From positions 44,707,001 through 44,771,000 of the forward strand of contig OY987265.1 in the NCBI GenBank assembly GCA_963920665.1: DNA of 64,000 bases. The letters are read 5' to 3'. Shown here in pieces: positions 10,960-24,311 of this stretch (positions are counted from its first letter, which is position 1; every line of letters begins with the position of its first letter). The notes under the pieces are model-generated. The model did not search any database. It saw only the letters and a list, made by a program, of their open reading frames with translations, and had not been told where the DNA came from. Position numbers and translations under genes: made by a program. The stretch comes from Straminergon stramineum (Eukaryota; Streptophyta; Bryopsida; Hypnales; Calliergonaceae).

Positions 10960-13900
10960 TTACACTTGCGATCCTGCACCGTGCATATAATGTAGGCCAG
11001 GAGAAGAGCCAAACCAAAACCCCCAACTAAAGTTGCTCTCAAAAGGAGGCTCTTCCCCATAACCACCCTGATTTTGCAACCCTGGACACACAGGATGAAA
11101 CGCTATATTATTAATAGAACATCTTGCGCTAATCCACTAACATAAAATCGATGAACTCAGACGTCTATATGTATACCATAATGAAGTTAATCGAAAAAAA
11201 CTTTCTTCCAGTTAAGAATACTCATCTGCAATATACTACTGAGTCAGAAGATCTAATACTGAGCATCACAGTTGTCAAGACTGAAAATCAGATCACTGTT
11301 CACAAATGTGACCCAGGTGTACATTACTTACTCATAGAAGCTGGCCAACAAATACAAGCAGCAGGCGACCTAAGATTTCTTTCCGCATGCAGTAGGCGCC
11401 CAGACGCCAAGCTCCAAATACGAAGTACACAATCTTCTCCACCTATATATTACCCACGCACTCAATTACTGACCGTATGAGAAGTGTTACAGTTGCTAGT
11501 TTTCCCAAGAAGATCAAAAGTAAGACCATATTCAAATGAACCGCTATTTGTAGCCACTAGATCAGCACTTCATCAATGTTCTGGGTCAGCATAGAGATAC
11601 AAGCTTCATTCTGTTACCTGATACAAGAAAAGTCTCGGTTGGATCGACCCCAAGTTGCAACGTAGTGTGCGTATTGTTATGGCCTTCATATGTTCTTACG
11701 GCTCCATTCTCCACCATACGCCGGTCCCATTGCTGAATCTGTCGAGGGTTACACAGGATCATTTCATCAACCAATTGAGAAATCATCACATTTGATTCCA
11801 TTCTGCGCTAAATCTGTAATACAATTTCCAATTTCGCTAGGATACAGATTTCTATGCCTATCATACGGAATAGCGCACAAGTATAATCGAAACACTGCTA
11901 TTAGGTAGTTCGGAAAGTTCAGATAGTTACGAAAACGAGAGTCAAACTTACAACTCCATTCATTGCACTTGCCAAAAGGTAGTTCTCATCATTCCGCAAA
12001 AGCAACAAACTGCAAAACACCACAAAAACATTCGGGATCAATAAAGAGGAAAAACAGCCGAGTTCATAAGTTGTCCAAGTTGAAGCATACAACAAGGAGG
12101 CACAGCACATGAAAGAACACAATCCCCGTGTTAAATCATGCCTAAATTGATCTTGGACCATTCACAAACTGACATATAATCGATTTATTGCTCAAATTTC
12201 GTCAACTACAGTAGCAGGTGAAGTCTCACCATAGTGCTTATTCAACCTTGATTGTAAATAAAGAAATAAATTTTCAATAACTTAAGGGCTGTTCAATTGG
12301 ACCTGAATTCCGTGCACCCAGCTGGACACAAACCGTGAATGATCTTCCGGTGTATAGAACACACATGAAACGACGAGATACTATGTATAATCAACGAGAT
12401 CTAATATCTGAGAATAAATACTCTTCGACAACACCATATTTCTTTCAATAGTACCCAATTAGAAGACAAGTGGCAACAGTAAGTATAGCAGCTTACAGTC
12501 CATGGCTCACCTACAGATTGCTGAACCCATGCGCATGATTTTTGAGTGACTACAAAAATAATCATCCACCTTACGTTTGCTGCTCTGCTTACCCTGCAAC
12601 CAGAATATCCTAAGTTTTATCATTCAGCACATGATGCCTTCTCAGTAAGATTCAGCTCCTGGGCAGAGTCAAAACCAGAAAACACAGAAGCGAAGTTACG
12701 GTTTAAGGAAACACACAGTTCCATGCATGCTGCTGGAGTGTGATGTTCGCTGTTGGTTTTTCATAGCAGGAGGAAAAGCTCCCTCGGACCTGGACTTGCT
12801 GGCAGCTGCTTCATGATGCACATTACATTCTTTAGGGGCTGGCTTTCGTAAATCAATTGTTGATATTGCGCCATTTCGAAATCCACAGAAGAGAATATTA
12901 CCCTGGGAAAGACGAAACCAAACCAAAATATTGACATCGCTTCGCTTCAACAATCACGCGCAATAACTTTACGTGTATTTCTGAAGATGATCCCTAATTC
13001 ACAGCAGGTAAAACAGGCGTACTGATCAAAATTCACTTGCCTCTTTGTCAAATTGCTGAGACAAAACAGCACTGCTGCTTCGACACAGCCAGGTCACATC
13101 ACTTCTCTCCAATGCTACTAGACCAGCACCTCCGTCCATACCTACAAAGCCCTCACCACTAAATTAAAAACATACTTCCTCCCCTGTTAATTCGAGGCTC
13201 CAGTAAGTAATCATTCTCTAGAGGCGTTCTTAAAAAACAGGGAGCTCTAACATGGACAACAGAATGCATGTCCCGAAACAGGCATGGAATACAAAAGACA
13301 TCACGAGTCGAGCGAGGATCAGTACCCAAGCTTGCTGCAATTCCATTGGGACTGGCCTCAGCTGTCCAAATGCTGTCACGGGTCTTTACTCTTAATTGAA
13401 TCTGAAACGGCAAGGGATAATTTCGATCCCAATCCTGAATTTCAGGCCCTTGTTTTAAATCAAGGACGTACAGAGATCCACTTGCTTCTCCAGCACCTAG
13501 CGTTGTGAGTCTGCATACCCGGACAACCAGCCAGCGCGATGAAAGACTTTCAGACAACTAAAAGTCTTTGCCCATTAAAAGCCCTCTAGGTAACGAGTCC
13601 TCACGTTATATTTTCATCGAAATTACAATCCCCCAAAGAGTGCCTGACCCACCAAACCCATGTGAAGAAGAATGCCTAGTGTTATGAACATTCAACAGAG
13701 CAGAGAAAGGGTGTACATGGCACTCCGCTGTCGATAGGCATTGTCGTCAGGTGATCCTTCCCCAAGCCTCTTTATTGCTGTAATGCGAGAAGAAAACTGT
13801 GAACTTAAAATATTCCACAACCCTGGCGGCTCCCTCTCACTCTTAGTCACTTGAACTTTGGCATCTGCTGGTACATATCGCCTAGGACGTTTAATGTCTG

Positions 13901-15902
13901 CTGGTAGTGCTTGTATTCCGTTCGAAAGTGTAGTTCCAAATAACCTAAACAAAAAGAACCTCCTCAATTGTTGCAATTCGAAATTGTCATAAATGTTTTT
14001 GACGTAACACATGAAGAACTACACAGTATATCACGCTGAAACGTGGCAAGTGACGTAGATCTCTCCTACTGAAGTCTCAATCTTGCAAGAGAAGTAGCTC
14101 CAGGTAGAATTAAAATCATCAGGAATAGAACTTACTCAAAACAACCGTTGCTTCCTCCAAGAACTAATATATCAGCTTCCCTCTCACCCTCCACTGTTTG
14201 ACAAGTCACACGCAACTGCTGCAGTGCGCCATCTGCCCGCTTGTCCGTCCCTTCGTAGCCCCAAACCTGTGATAAAATCAGCATTTCGATACACAGCAAT
14301 TGGTTAGCGGGAGAAAACCAAGGTGATAGACATACGTTGAAAGAGATGTCAGTGAAACAGAACATCCACCTGAGGATGAGCAGCTTGGCTCTCCAAGAAT
14401 TGACGCCGAAAATCCCGTTCACTGGACGAGATCCTGTTATAGCCACTATTATGCTCCCTTGCTTGCAGCAGCTGTAGCACGCCAGGATTTCGATTGAGAT
14501 CTAATCCATCTTCTTGGACATCACCAGACCCTTGTTTACTGTTTTCCTGTACACATATATGTGTACAACTGTGTTACAAAAATGGCTCTCCGCAAGCAAG
14601 ACGTAGTCATGAGCTATTATTGATTGCTATCCATCGCTGAGCTTTCAAATGAGGAGATTACCTCAGACATACTAGCAACTATAAATTACTGGTAGAATAA
14701 GCTTACGGTTCTGTTGAAATTTCATAGACCAGATACCAAAACCTGATTCGTGCAGAGGTGAAAAGAGTAAGATAATTGAGGGCTCAAACTTAAAGATTGG
14801 CAAAGTCCCTACATGAGCTCAAAGACAAAGTGCGTACCTGCTTCGAAGAGCTCGCTGCTCCATTGCACGATTGAACTGCACCGCCTCTGCCTCGTTTACG
14901 AGATAATGGGAAGTATCGGTTTAACTCAGGATCAAAGTAGAAGCCTGGTAGCTCTGATGAAGAGTGCCAAAACGAAATAGTTGAGAAGGAGCACAAGAAA
15001 ATCTGGGCTTGCTCTACTTTAACTCCAACTCATCCCGAGGTTAAATGAGCGCTCAATTGCTGTCTTACTTATTTTTCAAATCTGTATCCTATATTTTTCT
15101 CACTAATTGGCGAAGTACGCAGAGAGCTCTCAAAAAGACCGAGAACATTGCTAGAATAACAACGTTTGATGTAGCAAGCATCCTCTTGCAACAAACAATG
15201 ATGCTAACAATTGTGATTGCCCAATAAATCAATCTCCTAAGCTCAGTCCTCTGACTCAACACTACCTTATTCCCTTCGACCAGTTTGAGTTCAACAATAA
15301 GAAGCATTCATACTGAAACACAGAAAAACAATGTGAACTATCACAATTGCAATCAAACACAATGCAAATTTCTATAAAGAGTATGATGCCCACTCGATCT
15401 TCATCTTTCACGACCAGACGCGGTCATGTCATCTCTATCATAAGCACCATCGAAATACCGCAATAAAAAGACCTATCCCTACGCGACTGGCGCCAAACAT
15501 CTGACACCAAACCCTAATTTCCGAATCACCAAGGCGAACATGCGGATTGAAAGAGCACGCTCTCCGAATTAACTAACCATCGTTTACGCCTCTCCATAAC
15601 ATGACGATACTATTCTTTCAATTAATGATCATATGATAATTCATTTCTACGATCAATCCGTGCTTGCCACGGGCTTCCCAAACACGCCATAATAGAGAGA
15701 AACAACAAAAACAATTTTCTCAACCTAACACGTCTCGCATCCTTCAACAATCCAAAAAAATGAAATAATACAAACACAGCTACGAGCCTCTATCAATAAG
15801 TGCAACATCAAGTCCGATTATCCATTCAAGCATTCCGAAGTCGCAATTCAAATCTAAAAACCTCGAACTCAAAGCCAAGCGACGAGACGTACCGAGAGCC
15901 AT
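10960..15902 (-). CDS. DCAF4: DCAF4/WDR21-type WD40 protein, CUL4-DDB1 substrate receptor
   Basis: Twelve coding exons on the minus strand, all in frame: 15902-15893, 14953-14838, 14546-14370, 14266-14136, 13944-13717, 13510-13326, 13141-13041, 12902-12715, 12009-11952, 11738-11618, 11442-11332, 11081-10960. Total 1548 nt, 515 residues. The first exon is only 10 nt (MAL plus one base) and joins to LPGFYFDPELNRYFPL, the diagnostic N-terminal motif of DCAF4/WDR21. WD40 signatures follow, including YLLASAMNGV-IQQWDRR, a WDxR (DWD) box for docking to DDB1, then RTYEGH and SGGEDCVLRIWS. The end SWGFWFGSSPGLHYMHG fits the plant homologues. By family it presents substrates to a CUL4-DDB1 ubiquitin ligase. 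Intron 7 uses a GC donor (AG|GCAAGT). The exon 8 donor (AACTGT|GTGTTT) is the least certain junction. Symbol given by family, not by species. Confidence 0.85.
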
Positions 15903-16260
15903 GCTCCCTCACCAAAGCCCCTCCCGGAGGACCTCCACCGAGAGCGCAATTGGAAGAAATTGCACCCAAAAAAAAAGGCTTAAGAGCAAACAAGACCTAG
16001 AGAGCAATCAAGCGCCGTTGAAAGGTTGCGTTGGCGAGGGCTAGGAGCTTTGCAATGCACAAGCAAATGATGAAGGGTAAGTGGAGATGTTGCGAAAAGT
16101 GCAATTCTCGCTACAGACACAAATAATTTTGGAAGGGGACGATTTTGAAGGAGACGACGTCGGCCTGGACGACGACGACGGTGACGACAGTGACGACAAA
16201 CCATTTGGACGCCAAATCGTGTCAGTGTTCTTGTTGGAGAAGTGGCCCAGATATTACTTC
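15903..16260 (-). promoter_or_regulatory. 5' UTR and promoter region of the DCAF4-like gene
   Basis: GC-balanced DNA upstream of the start at 15902. A run of GAC/GAT triplets at 16141-16200 gives an Asp-rich open frame on the plus strand (16081-16290), which I take as a by-product of the repeat. No clear TATA box was seen. Confidence 0.4.
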
Positions 16261-19200
16261 TATACTCATGCGACTTGGTACTTGGTATGATACTTGGTAT
16301 TATCTATATCAAAAGTGGGTGAGACTTAGGTGAAATTTGGCAAAATTTGGTCATTGCTCTTAAAATTTCACAGTAATCTGGATATTTTTGACCAAAAAAA
16401 TGAAAATTTCCTCACCAAAAAAGAGCCAATGTCTTTCGATTGTAGTCAATTGGTGAAAAATCATATTTAAGAAAAATATTGGATGGAATGATGTAGAAAG
16501 CGGATTTTAAGATTCATTTCTTTAGTATCACATCTTTGGTCCTCAAATCTAAGGGAAAATAAATGCAACTTACTTCAATTGGCTATCACTCCTTGTAGGT
16601 GTATTCTTAAAGAAGTAATAATAATAATTTCTATCTTTTTACAGGTATTAGTATGAATGGAGAGGTCGTTTGTCCAAGATCCTACAACAATGTGCATATG
16701 ACATCAAGAGAGAATGTAGGAACTACTTCCCTCCATGCAAAGGGATGGACTCTATACTAAATTCTTAACAAATATTTAAACTATTTTGATTATTTACATT
16801 CTTGAAGATTTGGTTGCCATCCTAGTTGATTCCGTATGGATGCAAGTTACATTTCTCTTACATCATATAAATAGATATTTATTAGTTTGAGGTTAGATTG
16901 CCTATGTGTCGTGGCTCATGAGCAAGAGGTTTGATTTATGGTATGCCCATCTATAATATTAGTTTATATAAATTATCATCTAGTTGAGTTGTTTTATTTA
17001 TTTATTTTATAGGAGATATAGTATTTCAATAGTATATTCATTGTTGTGTGTATCATCACTCAACAAATAAAGAAATTGAAGTGACATTTATTAATGTCAT
17101 CTTCTCTAGTATTACATTATTTGTCCATAAGAATTTAGACTTGTGCTCTTAAGCACAATTGTTCGTTGAACGAACAATTGAAAATCTAGGTAGGTTCCTA
17201 AGAAATCAATTTTGATTGGATGTTCATGAAATTTTGACACAAGGTGTGAATATGTATCCCCTTAGTGAAAACCTCTTTTTTTTATTGGATGCCTGAATAA
17301 AAAATTATCAGTTGCCCTAAATTTTTTTTGGCAAGTTGGACAATTTGAAAATCTTTTAGGAATCTTTTATAAAAATACTCATCAACTTTTGAAATTTGGC
17401 ATGTATGAAAGTAATAAAATATGGCATACAATTTTCCAAAAAAATTTAGTTCTAAAATCACAATCTTAGAGGAGACAAACTTTGTTAGCTATACTAGGGC
17501 AGTTTCAAGAAAAATAATTTTCTTCTAACTTCAAGCCCCAATTATCTTGCAATTGGTGAAGTCAAAATTCTTGAACTTTTTTACATATTTCAAATGTTTT
17601 TCCCTAAATTTTCACTATTTGGATTTCAAATAAACAATTTACTCATTGCAGAAGAAATCATCAAAAAAATTCTAGTGTATTGCCAATTCACTTAACTTCC
17701 TTGCATTGTACAATGATTAGAGTTAGTGAGATTCCATATTTGCTTCTAAAATTTTTCATGAGTGAACCTAACATCATATACTTTCAATCCATGAGGTCAA
17801 ATTGATTGAATTTTTTCACACATTGCCTAATTGCCTTATTTGTTTCATAGACTTTTGTGTAGTTGGAATTCAAAAAAAGGTTTTCAATTTTCAATTTTTG
17901 ACAATGGATCAAAAATTGGTAGTTTTAGACTTTTTTCTCCCAAAACACCCTGCCCCTTTAGGGGTTAAGAATCCATGCAAATGATCATTTATGAATGGGC
18001 CTTGGGTCTTAGTATGAAGATCTTATGACCAAATTAAATATATTAACTTGAAGACTATAAAAAATATATTAGACATGATTTATATTTCACTAATCAAAAT
18101 GCTTCAATAAGGTCATACTTTATTTCTGTATGTAATAGGATAAAAGTGAATTCTAGGGTCATGAAATATCGGTAGAAGGATTGTTTTACAAGCTTGAACA
18201 ATAAAAAAATTCTTCCATGAATAAAACAATAGAGGCACTAGGCCATTTTTTTACTTTTTTTGTCTTGAAAATCAAATATAAACCTCCTTAAAACCAATTT
18301 TATACTCTCATTTAATAAAACTGCTTAGATTTTGCATTTCTTTAAATTTGGTACAATTGAAGTAGTAAAGTGACCTCTTAATTCTTGCAACCTAAAGATT
18401 TTCTTTAGCCCTTTAATGCTTGCAAAATTTGAGATAGTTTCTTTCATATCTAAAAAAATTGAAAGAAATCATTTAACCCCTAAAGTCCCATTGGCCCTAT
18501 GTGGGCCAAAATGCAACTTCAAGTAGTATATAATATTCATTTCATAAAATTCCTAGGAATGCACTTTTAAGTGAATTTGCAATGGACCTTTGATCGTTTT
18601 CCAATAAGAATATAATCATATTTTGTATTTGAAAAAAATTCTAAAATTTAATTAAAAAAAAATAGGCATAATGATTCTAAAGAGTCCCATGAGGAATTCT
18701 ATAGTGATAATATGGTGTTTTAAAAGAATGACATAATGTGAAATTAGGCTTAACAAATTTGAACTTGGAGGAAAATAATATTTTTAATAACAAATTGTTC
18801 TATATGTATAAATGTATAGTCATTACAAATATTATTGATCACTTATTGGAAGCTATAAGGAAGAGGATGACTCCAACCAAATAATTTATGATTTGGTGTA
18901 TATGAAGAGTTTATTCATTTAAGGTTGAGCAATTGTCTCTTTGAGACAGAACAAGTAATGCCTAAATTAACTACCTTCTTTAGAAAGGGGACTTTGTTTT
19001 ATCAAAGTTAATTTTAGTTATTTTGAATGAGATTAGCAGATAGTGGGAGCTTATGGTAATGGTTTGTTGGATGCTTGGAGATTTGTGGGCCTAGGGAGAT
19101 CATTGTAGATTTTTTAGGAAAATACTAGAGGTTGGCGCTTGCTACACTATGCATTCACTATATTATTTTATTAGAAAGATATTAGAAAGATAGAAAGATA

Positions 19201-19631
19201 GAAAGAGTTTTCACAAAATAAAATGCAAAGTAATAAATTTCAATAAGTCTTCAAATAAAAATTATTAAAATCTTCTTACAAATTTTTTTTTACAAACATG
19301 CATACATTGAAATGTACAATATAGATTTTAATGAATGAAGTATATGCAATGATAAATACATTAAAAAATATACATACACTAGAATGTAGAAGAATCCAAA
19401 TCCAATTAGCAAAAATGCTTGAAATATAATTTAATTATAAATATTGATAGAATAGGTTGTCTCAATTGACACAATGAAATAATAATGGACACCAAAAGGA
19501 TACAGTTGGATGGAAGGGGACATCGCCAAAGTGTGCATGAATCCTAAACATGCAGAGTTTGAAACAAACTCTTAATTTTTCCATCCACCTGATCAAGGTG
19601 TTGATATTTGTAAGAATCTACATGACAAATG
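16261..19631. other. AT-rich intergenic DNA with isolated TTAA-element ends
   Basis: No gene seen. It holds a perfect 25-bp palindrome (17156-17180), a lone right end of the TTAA family (CCCTTTAGGGGTTAA ending 17968), a lone left end (TTAACCCCTAAAGTCCC from 18473), and a GAAAGATA microsatellite at about 19175-19207. The 60-codon frame 17802-17984 ends inside the TTAA end and is not supported. Confidence 0.5.
17156..17180. repeat. Perfect 25-bp palindrome
   Basis: CAATTGTTCGTT, one central G, then AACGAACAATTG: two exact 12-nt arms around one base. A weaker hairpin (TGTGCT...AGCACA) lies just before it. It may be a relic of a foldback element or form a cruciform. No function can be assigned. 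Confidence 0.6.
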
Positions 19632-20105
19632 TCATGCAAAAACCTCATGGTAAACTACATTTTTTACCGTTTGCACAACACTTGAATGGTCATTGGCAAC
19701 CTTAATGTTTGCAAGATGTCTACCATGAGACAAAGCCACATATAACTGACCATGGCTAAATACTTCATTTCGAAGATAAATGCCAACTCAGTCATATGAT
19801 TGGCCTTGCGATTTGTTGATTGTCATGGCAAAAGCACCAGTGATAGGAAATTGTCTTCAACATAATGTGAATGGCAAGCGGCTATCATTGCAATGATGTA
19901 TGATTCTAGGAATCAATACTTCTTGCCCACAATGGTACCCTTTTACAATTTCACACAATAATACAGATGGAGACACTTGCAACAATCGCAAACAACTACC
20001 ATTGCATAAACCTTTTGCTGGATTTAAGTTCCTTAGCAACATCACATATTGACCACATTTAAGATTTAATTGGTGAGGTGGCAAACCGCTAAAATGTAAA
20101 GAATT

Positions 20106-21701
20106 TTAAAACTCTACTAGATAATGATGTGCATGCTCATCATTCTCATGAATAAAATCATCACTAAAACATTGATGCACATCACTAGGCATGCGATCAA
20201 TGATTTTACGGTTGATTTCTTGAGCATCATCATTTCGGACAACCAAAATTATATGCTCAAAGAAATCAATCGAGTCATCAAAAATTGTATCAATGAGCCT
20301 ATCTAGAGAATTTTCATGTGCAACCATTTCAAGTGGTATCTCTATCTTTGAACCAGTTTTGCTTTCACCAATATCTAACAAAAATTGTTGAAAGTCTGGT
20401 TGACTTTGCAATCGTATATTAGTGGTCAAATGAAAATGTTGCATTAGTAGAAACAAATATGAATGCCGCAAGCAAGCTTCAACAGTTTGTTTGCGGCCCC
20501 TATCTACAATGACAAGCAAAGTTTGGCAAAAATCACCACCATATAAAACTCCAAGGCCACCATTTGGAGTATCAATACCACGAATATCTCGCAATGATCC
20601 ATCAATTGCTTCAATCGTAAATCTATGCCCAACACAAGCTTCATCAAGTACAATCAATTGTACTTCATGTAAACTTTGAGCTAACGATGATTGAGCACTA
20701 ATGCAATATGTTGATTTATCATGCAATTGTAATGAAATGGCAAGAGAAGAATATGTTGTTTGCCCTTCATGCAAAAGGCAAGCAACAATCCTACTTATTC
20801 CCATTGCCATACATTTAACACCACGACCACAAAGATAACCTAATATGGTATTGTATACAAATGTCTTGCCAGAACCTCCAGAACCTCCAGAACCTCCAAG
20901 ACCATCCAAGAAAAATAACTTATTTGAAGGATGGAGTTCCAAAATGGCAATAGTAATTGCATTGAAAACAATATGTTGCTCTTCGTTTAGTCTACCTACA
21001 TCCTCTTCAGTAAAATTATTGTTTGAATTATCTAAATCATTGTTGTCATTGGCATCACCACCAACATCAACAATGTTTGAATAACCAAATTCATTCAAAT
21101 CTTGAATGTCAAAAAAATCTACAATGTGTTTATCTAAGGATGATAAATGTTCATCTATAGATAAAATCACTTTGCTATAATGGTTTTGATCATTGCACCA
21201 ATCATTAGACATAGCATCAAGATGTCTTTTCAACAAGCCAAAAGTATCCAACAGTTGTCCAAACACAAGAAGCGTTGTAAACAACCATTGAATTTGTCTA
21301 AACAATGCAATGGCAGTTGCCTCTAGGAGACAATTGTTCCATTCAGCATCCTCTTGCAAAAGCCCTCTTGCAATGCAAACACCTTTGTATGTTGGATGTA
21401 CCATATCTTGAAAACAAAATAGGTCATCAAATGAAGTTGGTGCCTCAACATGAGTCAACAACAAATGCAAGTAAAATAATTCAATACCTACGAGAACCCT
21501 ATTCACCCTACCAAAAACTTTTATTTTGTGTTGTCTTCTTTCCCACATGTTTTTCTTTACATCCCACTTATAGTGGAGTGGAAGATCCATGTATCGAAGA
21601 AGTATATGATTACCTTGATTATCAGAAGTAATCAAGACACGAATGCGATGATTGTATTCAAAAAACTTTATAAGTTTAGTCTTAGTGTTTTGATCAATCA
21701 C
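20106..21701 (-). pseudogene. Pif1-like helicase part of the Helitron
   Basis: The longest surviving frame of the element, 531 codons. It begins after the Rep region and carries the helicase core. The Walker A region reads DGLGGSGGSGGSGKTF, where the family normally has one GGxGKT; the extra GGS units match a 9-bp CCAGAACCT-type repeat at about 20869-20897. The Walker B region is recognisable as LIVLDEAC. The frame ends at 20106, and the C-terminal helicase motifs continue at 20084-19857 and 19856-19632 after a frame break and two TGA stops. It is not expected to encode an active enzyme. Confidence 0.8.
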
Positions 21702-22298
21702 TGATTGTAAAGATGTTCCTTCTTAAAAAATAACAAATTTTTGATTGGGAAGATGAATAGGTAAACAACAAATACTATGACTCTTGTTGTTGGTTTCGAA
21801 ACCAAAGAGCCTCCAACATGCTTCTTGGACAGCCACATAGCGCCTTTCCAAGAATTCCTTAATCTCATTCACGACCTCATCTATTTTTATAACGCCATGA
21901 TCTAGACCCTTGAAAATATATTTATGGAGATATTTGATAGTTTTTACTAAACTACAAACCTCCACATTGATATGGTAGTTAAAACGTCTTACTAAATGTG
22001 GGTTGTATGGCACAACCCATTGATTGTCCAAATGGACAATTTAACCATGGGTGCATTTCTCCACATACTGACCTTGATTTCGGTGACGATACAAAATATG
22101 ATTGTCACCATCCATCTCAATGGTATCTCGAGTTTGTATTTGATAATGTTTAGAGCATTTTCCATCCTCCATGCATGGACAATTGACATTATCCAAACTG
22201 CAAGGACCGTGCATCATGTGTTTAGCAACTGCGGCATAAAGTTGTGGTTGCCTATTCAAATTTGGAATTTTAGCATATACCACTCTATCTATAAGGTC

Positions 22299-22586
22299 TC
22301 AATTGTTAACCTTATTTTTTAACCACAAAAGAATGTGAGTGTGGGGGAGACCATGTTTTTGAAACTCAATAGTGTAACAAAAAACAATTGTTTCCTCCAA
22401 TACATTCTTTTTTGTGATTTCGTCCATCATTGCTGTTAATTTAGATTCAAAGACATGCACAATAATATCTGGACAATCAAAAGGACTTTGACCTGACTCA
22501 AGCTCATCAATGATCTCAGACCAAGTTGGATTACACGTCATTGTTATAAACAAATCTAGTTTGCCTAAAACTCTAACCAAAACCAT
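22299..22586 (-). pseudogene. Helitron Rep (HUH) domain fragment
   Basis: 95 codons that match the catalytic region of Helitron Rep: GKLDLFITMTCNPTW near the N-terminus and PHTHILLWL near the end, in which the two histidines flank a hydrophobic position (here Thr) as in HUH endonucleases. It is flanked by frame breaks on both sides, so it is one fragment of the decayed element. Confidence 0.75.
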
Positions 22587-23710
22587 ACTGTCATAGAAGA
22601 GTTTTTGTATGTATCTAGGGGATCCAATGAATGTTGCAGGTAAAACAATACAACGTCTAATGCGTGCTCTATTGTCTTCCTATAAAGCATCTATAATCCC
22701 TTGATAGCATTATGCTCAAAGTTCTGTTTGATGTTGTTGAATGAAAAACAAATTTTCATGTTCCACACGTAAATATTGATCTATTACATATTGTTGAAAT
22801 AACCTACCAGCCCTATGTAATACATTAGTCTTGGGCCGCTTTTGAAGCATATATTGGACAAATGATTCTAAAGTCACTCCAATATTTGCTTTAAAAGTAG
22901 GTGACCATCCACATCGACCGTCTAGAATCAACAAAGGATAGAATAAAGTATGATAAGTTGGATGAATTTCCTTTATCCATTGTAAATTTTCACCATGTTG
23001 GTGAAGAATAATATCTCAACCAGATGCCATATGTTGTTCATCCAAAACAACAACAACAATCTCTGGAACAATAGGTTGATTGTATTGATGATGATGTTCA
23101 CCGTTAGGAGTCTCACCAGAGATACAAAATCCCACGTTTTGTCCTCCATAAGAACATGACGTGAAGACTTGAAACCACAAACTAATGTATTTATCAAATC
23201 TCAAAATTCTTCGATGTTGTTAACGATGTCGTGATGAAGATCATCAAAAATCTCCATGCGACGATCTGTCTACAAATCATCATCCCAAAAGTAAATTTGT
23301 GCAAATCTTGCACCATGATCTATTTCAGACTCTAAATTTCCAATATGATGGCATAAGTCTCCATTTACATGAAAAGTATACACCCCTTGACCCTCAACTT
23401 CACCAAACTGAAACTTACTATGTATACTTGTAAATGCAAAGGCTTGATTATATTTTCTAATGGATTTTAGAAATCCTTGAGAGTTAGGTGTATTCCCCAT
23501 GAAAAGTTCATGGAGCATTGGATGGACAATAGGATGGCTGACATGTTCACTGGCAACTTTGCCATTCTAACAACAAATTGATGCCTTTTCCTTCCTAAAA
23601 CAAAATGCTAAACATTTAGGACATTGGATGCATATAGATCCAATGCCATCAATATTGACATCTATATAGTCATCAATCATCGACAAAGCCTAAGCCATAG
23701 TCTAAGAGAG

Positions 23711-24311
23711 ATGGCAATAATAAATTTAGGCTAGGAAAAAAATCCTAAACCCTAAACTCTGCAACAATGAAACTTTGTAGTACAAAATCACAAAAAAAAA
23801 AGTTTAGGATAGGATAATAAAAACCCTAAATCCTAAAACCCTTAAATTTGTTAAAGGTGAAAACTTTGTTAAAAAATAAGGGTTTAAAGTAGGATTAAAT
23901 CCAAACAATAAACCCTAAAACCTATGAAGGGTAGAAACTTTGTGAAGGGCACAATCACAAAAAAATAGGTCGAGAATTGCACATATATAACTTGCACTCT
24001 AAAAATTTGCACCCTTTGAATATACTCCACTTTGTTCCAAATGCTTTGTCTCCTAAAATCCATTGTACATCAAAATATTCTTCAAAATATATTCAACAAT
24101 AAAATTTTGGATTTTGGAGCCTATTGTGAAAGTTAGGTCAAATTGCTCACACTAAATCATACTATCAAAATTAGATTAAATTGCTCAAATTTGCCTCAAT
24201 TTGTTCAAATGAAGCTCAAACAAATACTCAAGTTATTCAAATTAGGCTTTAATTAGGTCGAACTATTAAAATTAGGTTAGATTGCATTAACAAAATTCAC
24301 CCAAATTGCTC
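23711..24311. other. Intergenic, nothing recognised
   Basis: AT-rich DNA with scattered AAACCCTAAA-like words. They are irregular and not a telomere array. The 5' end of the Helitron may lie here but cannot be fixed. Confidence 0.45.

Larger units (their letters stand above)
19632..23710 (-). mobile_element. Decayed autonomous Helitron (RepHel)
   Basis: Reading the minus strand gives the Helitron order: an N-terminal Helitron-like domain (23710-22935), the Rep region with TMTCNPTWSEI and the HUH motif as GLPHTHILLWL (His-Thr-His at 22335-22343), then a Pif1-like helicase (21701-19632). The coding frame is broken by several frameshifts and stops, for example near 22600-22715, at 21720-22040, TGA at 19857-19859 and TGA at 19788-19790. 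The element is therefore defective. Its TC and CTRR termini and 3' hairpin could not be placed, so the coordinates cover only the recognisable coding part. Short AT-rich spacers within it contain no other gene. Confidence 0.85.

Noticed and set aside
16081..16290. Asp-rich open frame (plus strand) that looks like an acidic protein
   Set aside because: It is made by a GAC/GAT triplet run in the DCAF4-like 5' region, with no domain and no splice partner.
23740..23960. AAACCCTAAA words resembling plant telomere repeats
   Set aside because: The words are irregularly spaced and varied; there is no run of the 7-bp telomere unit.
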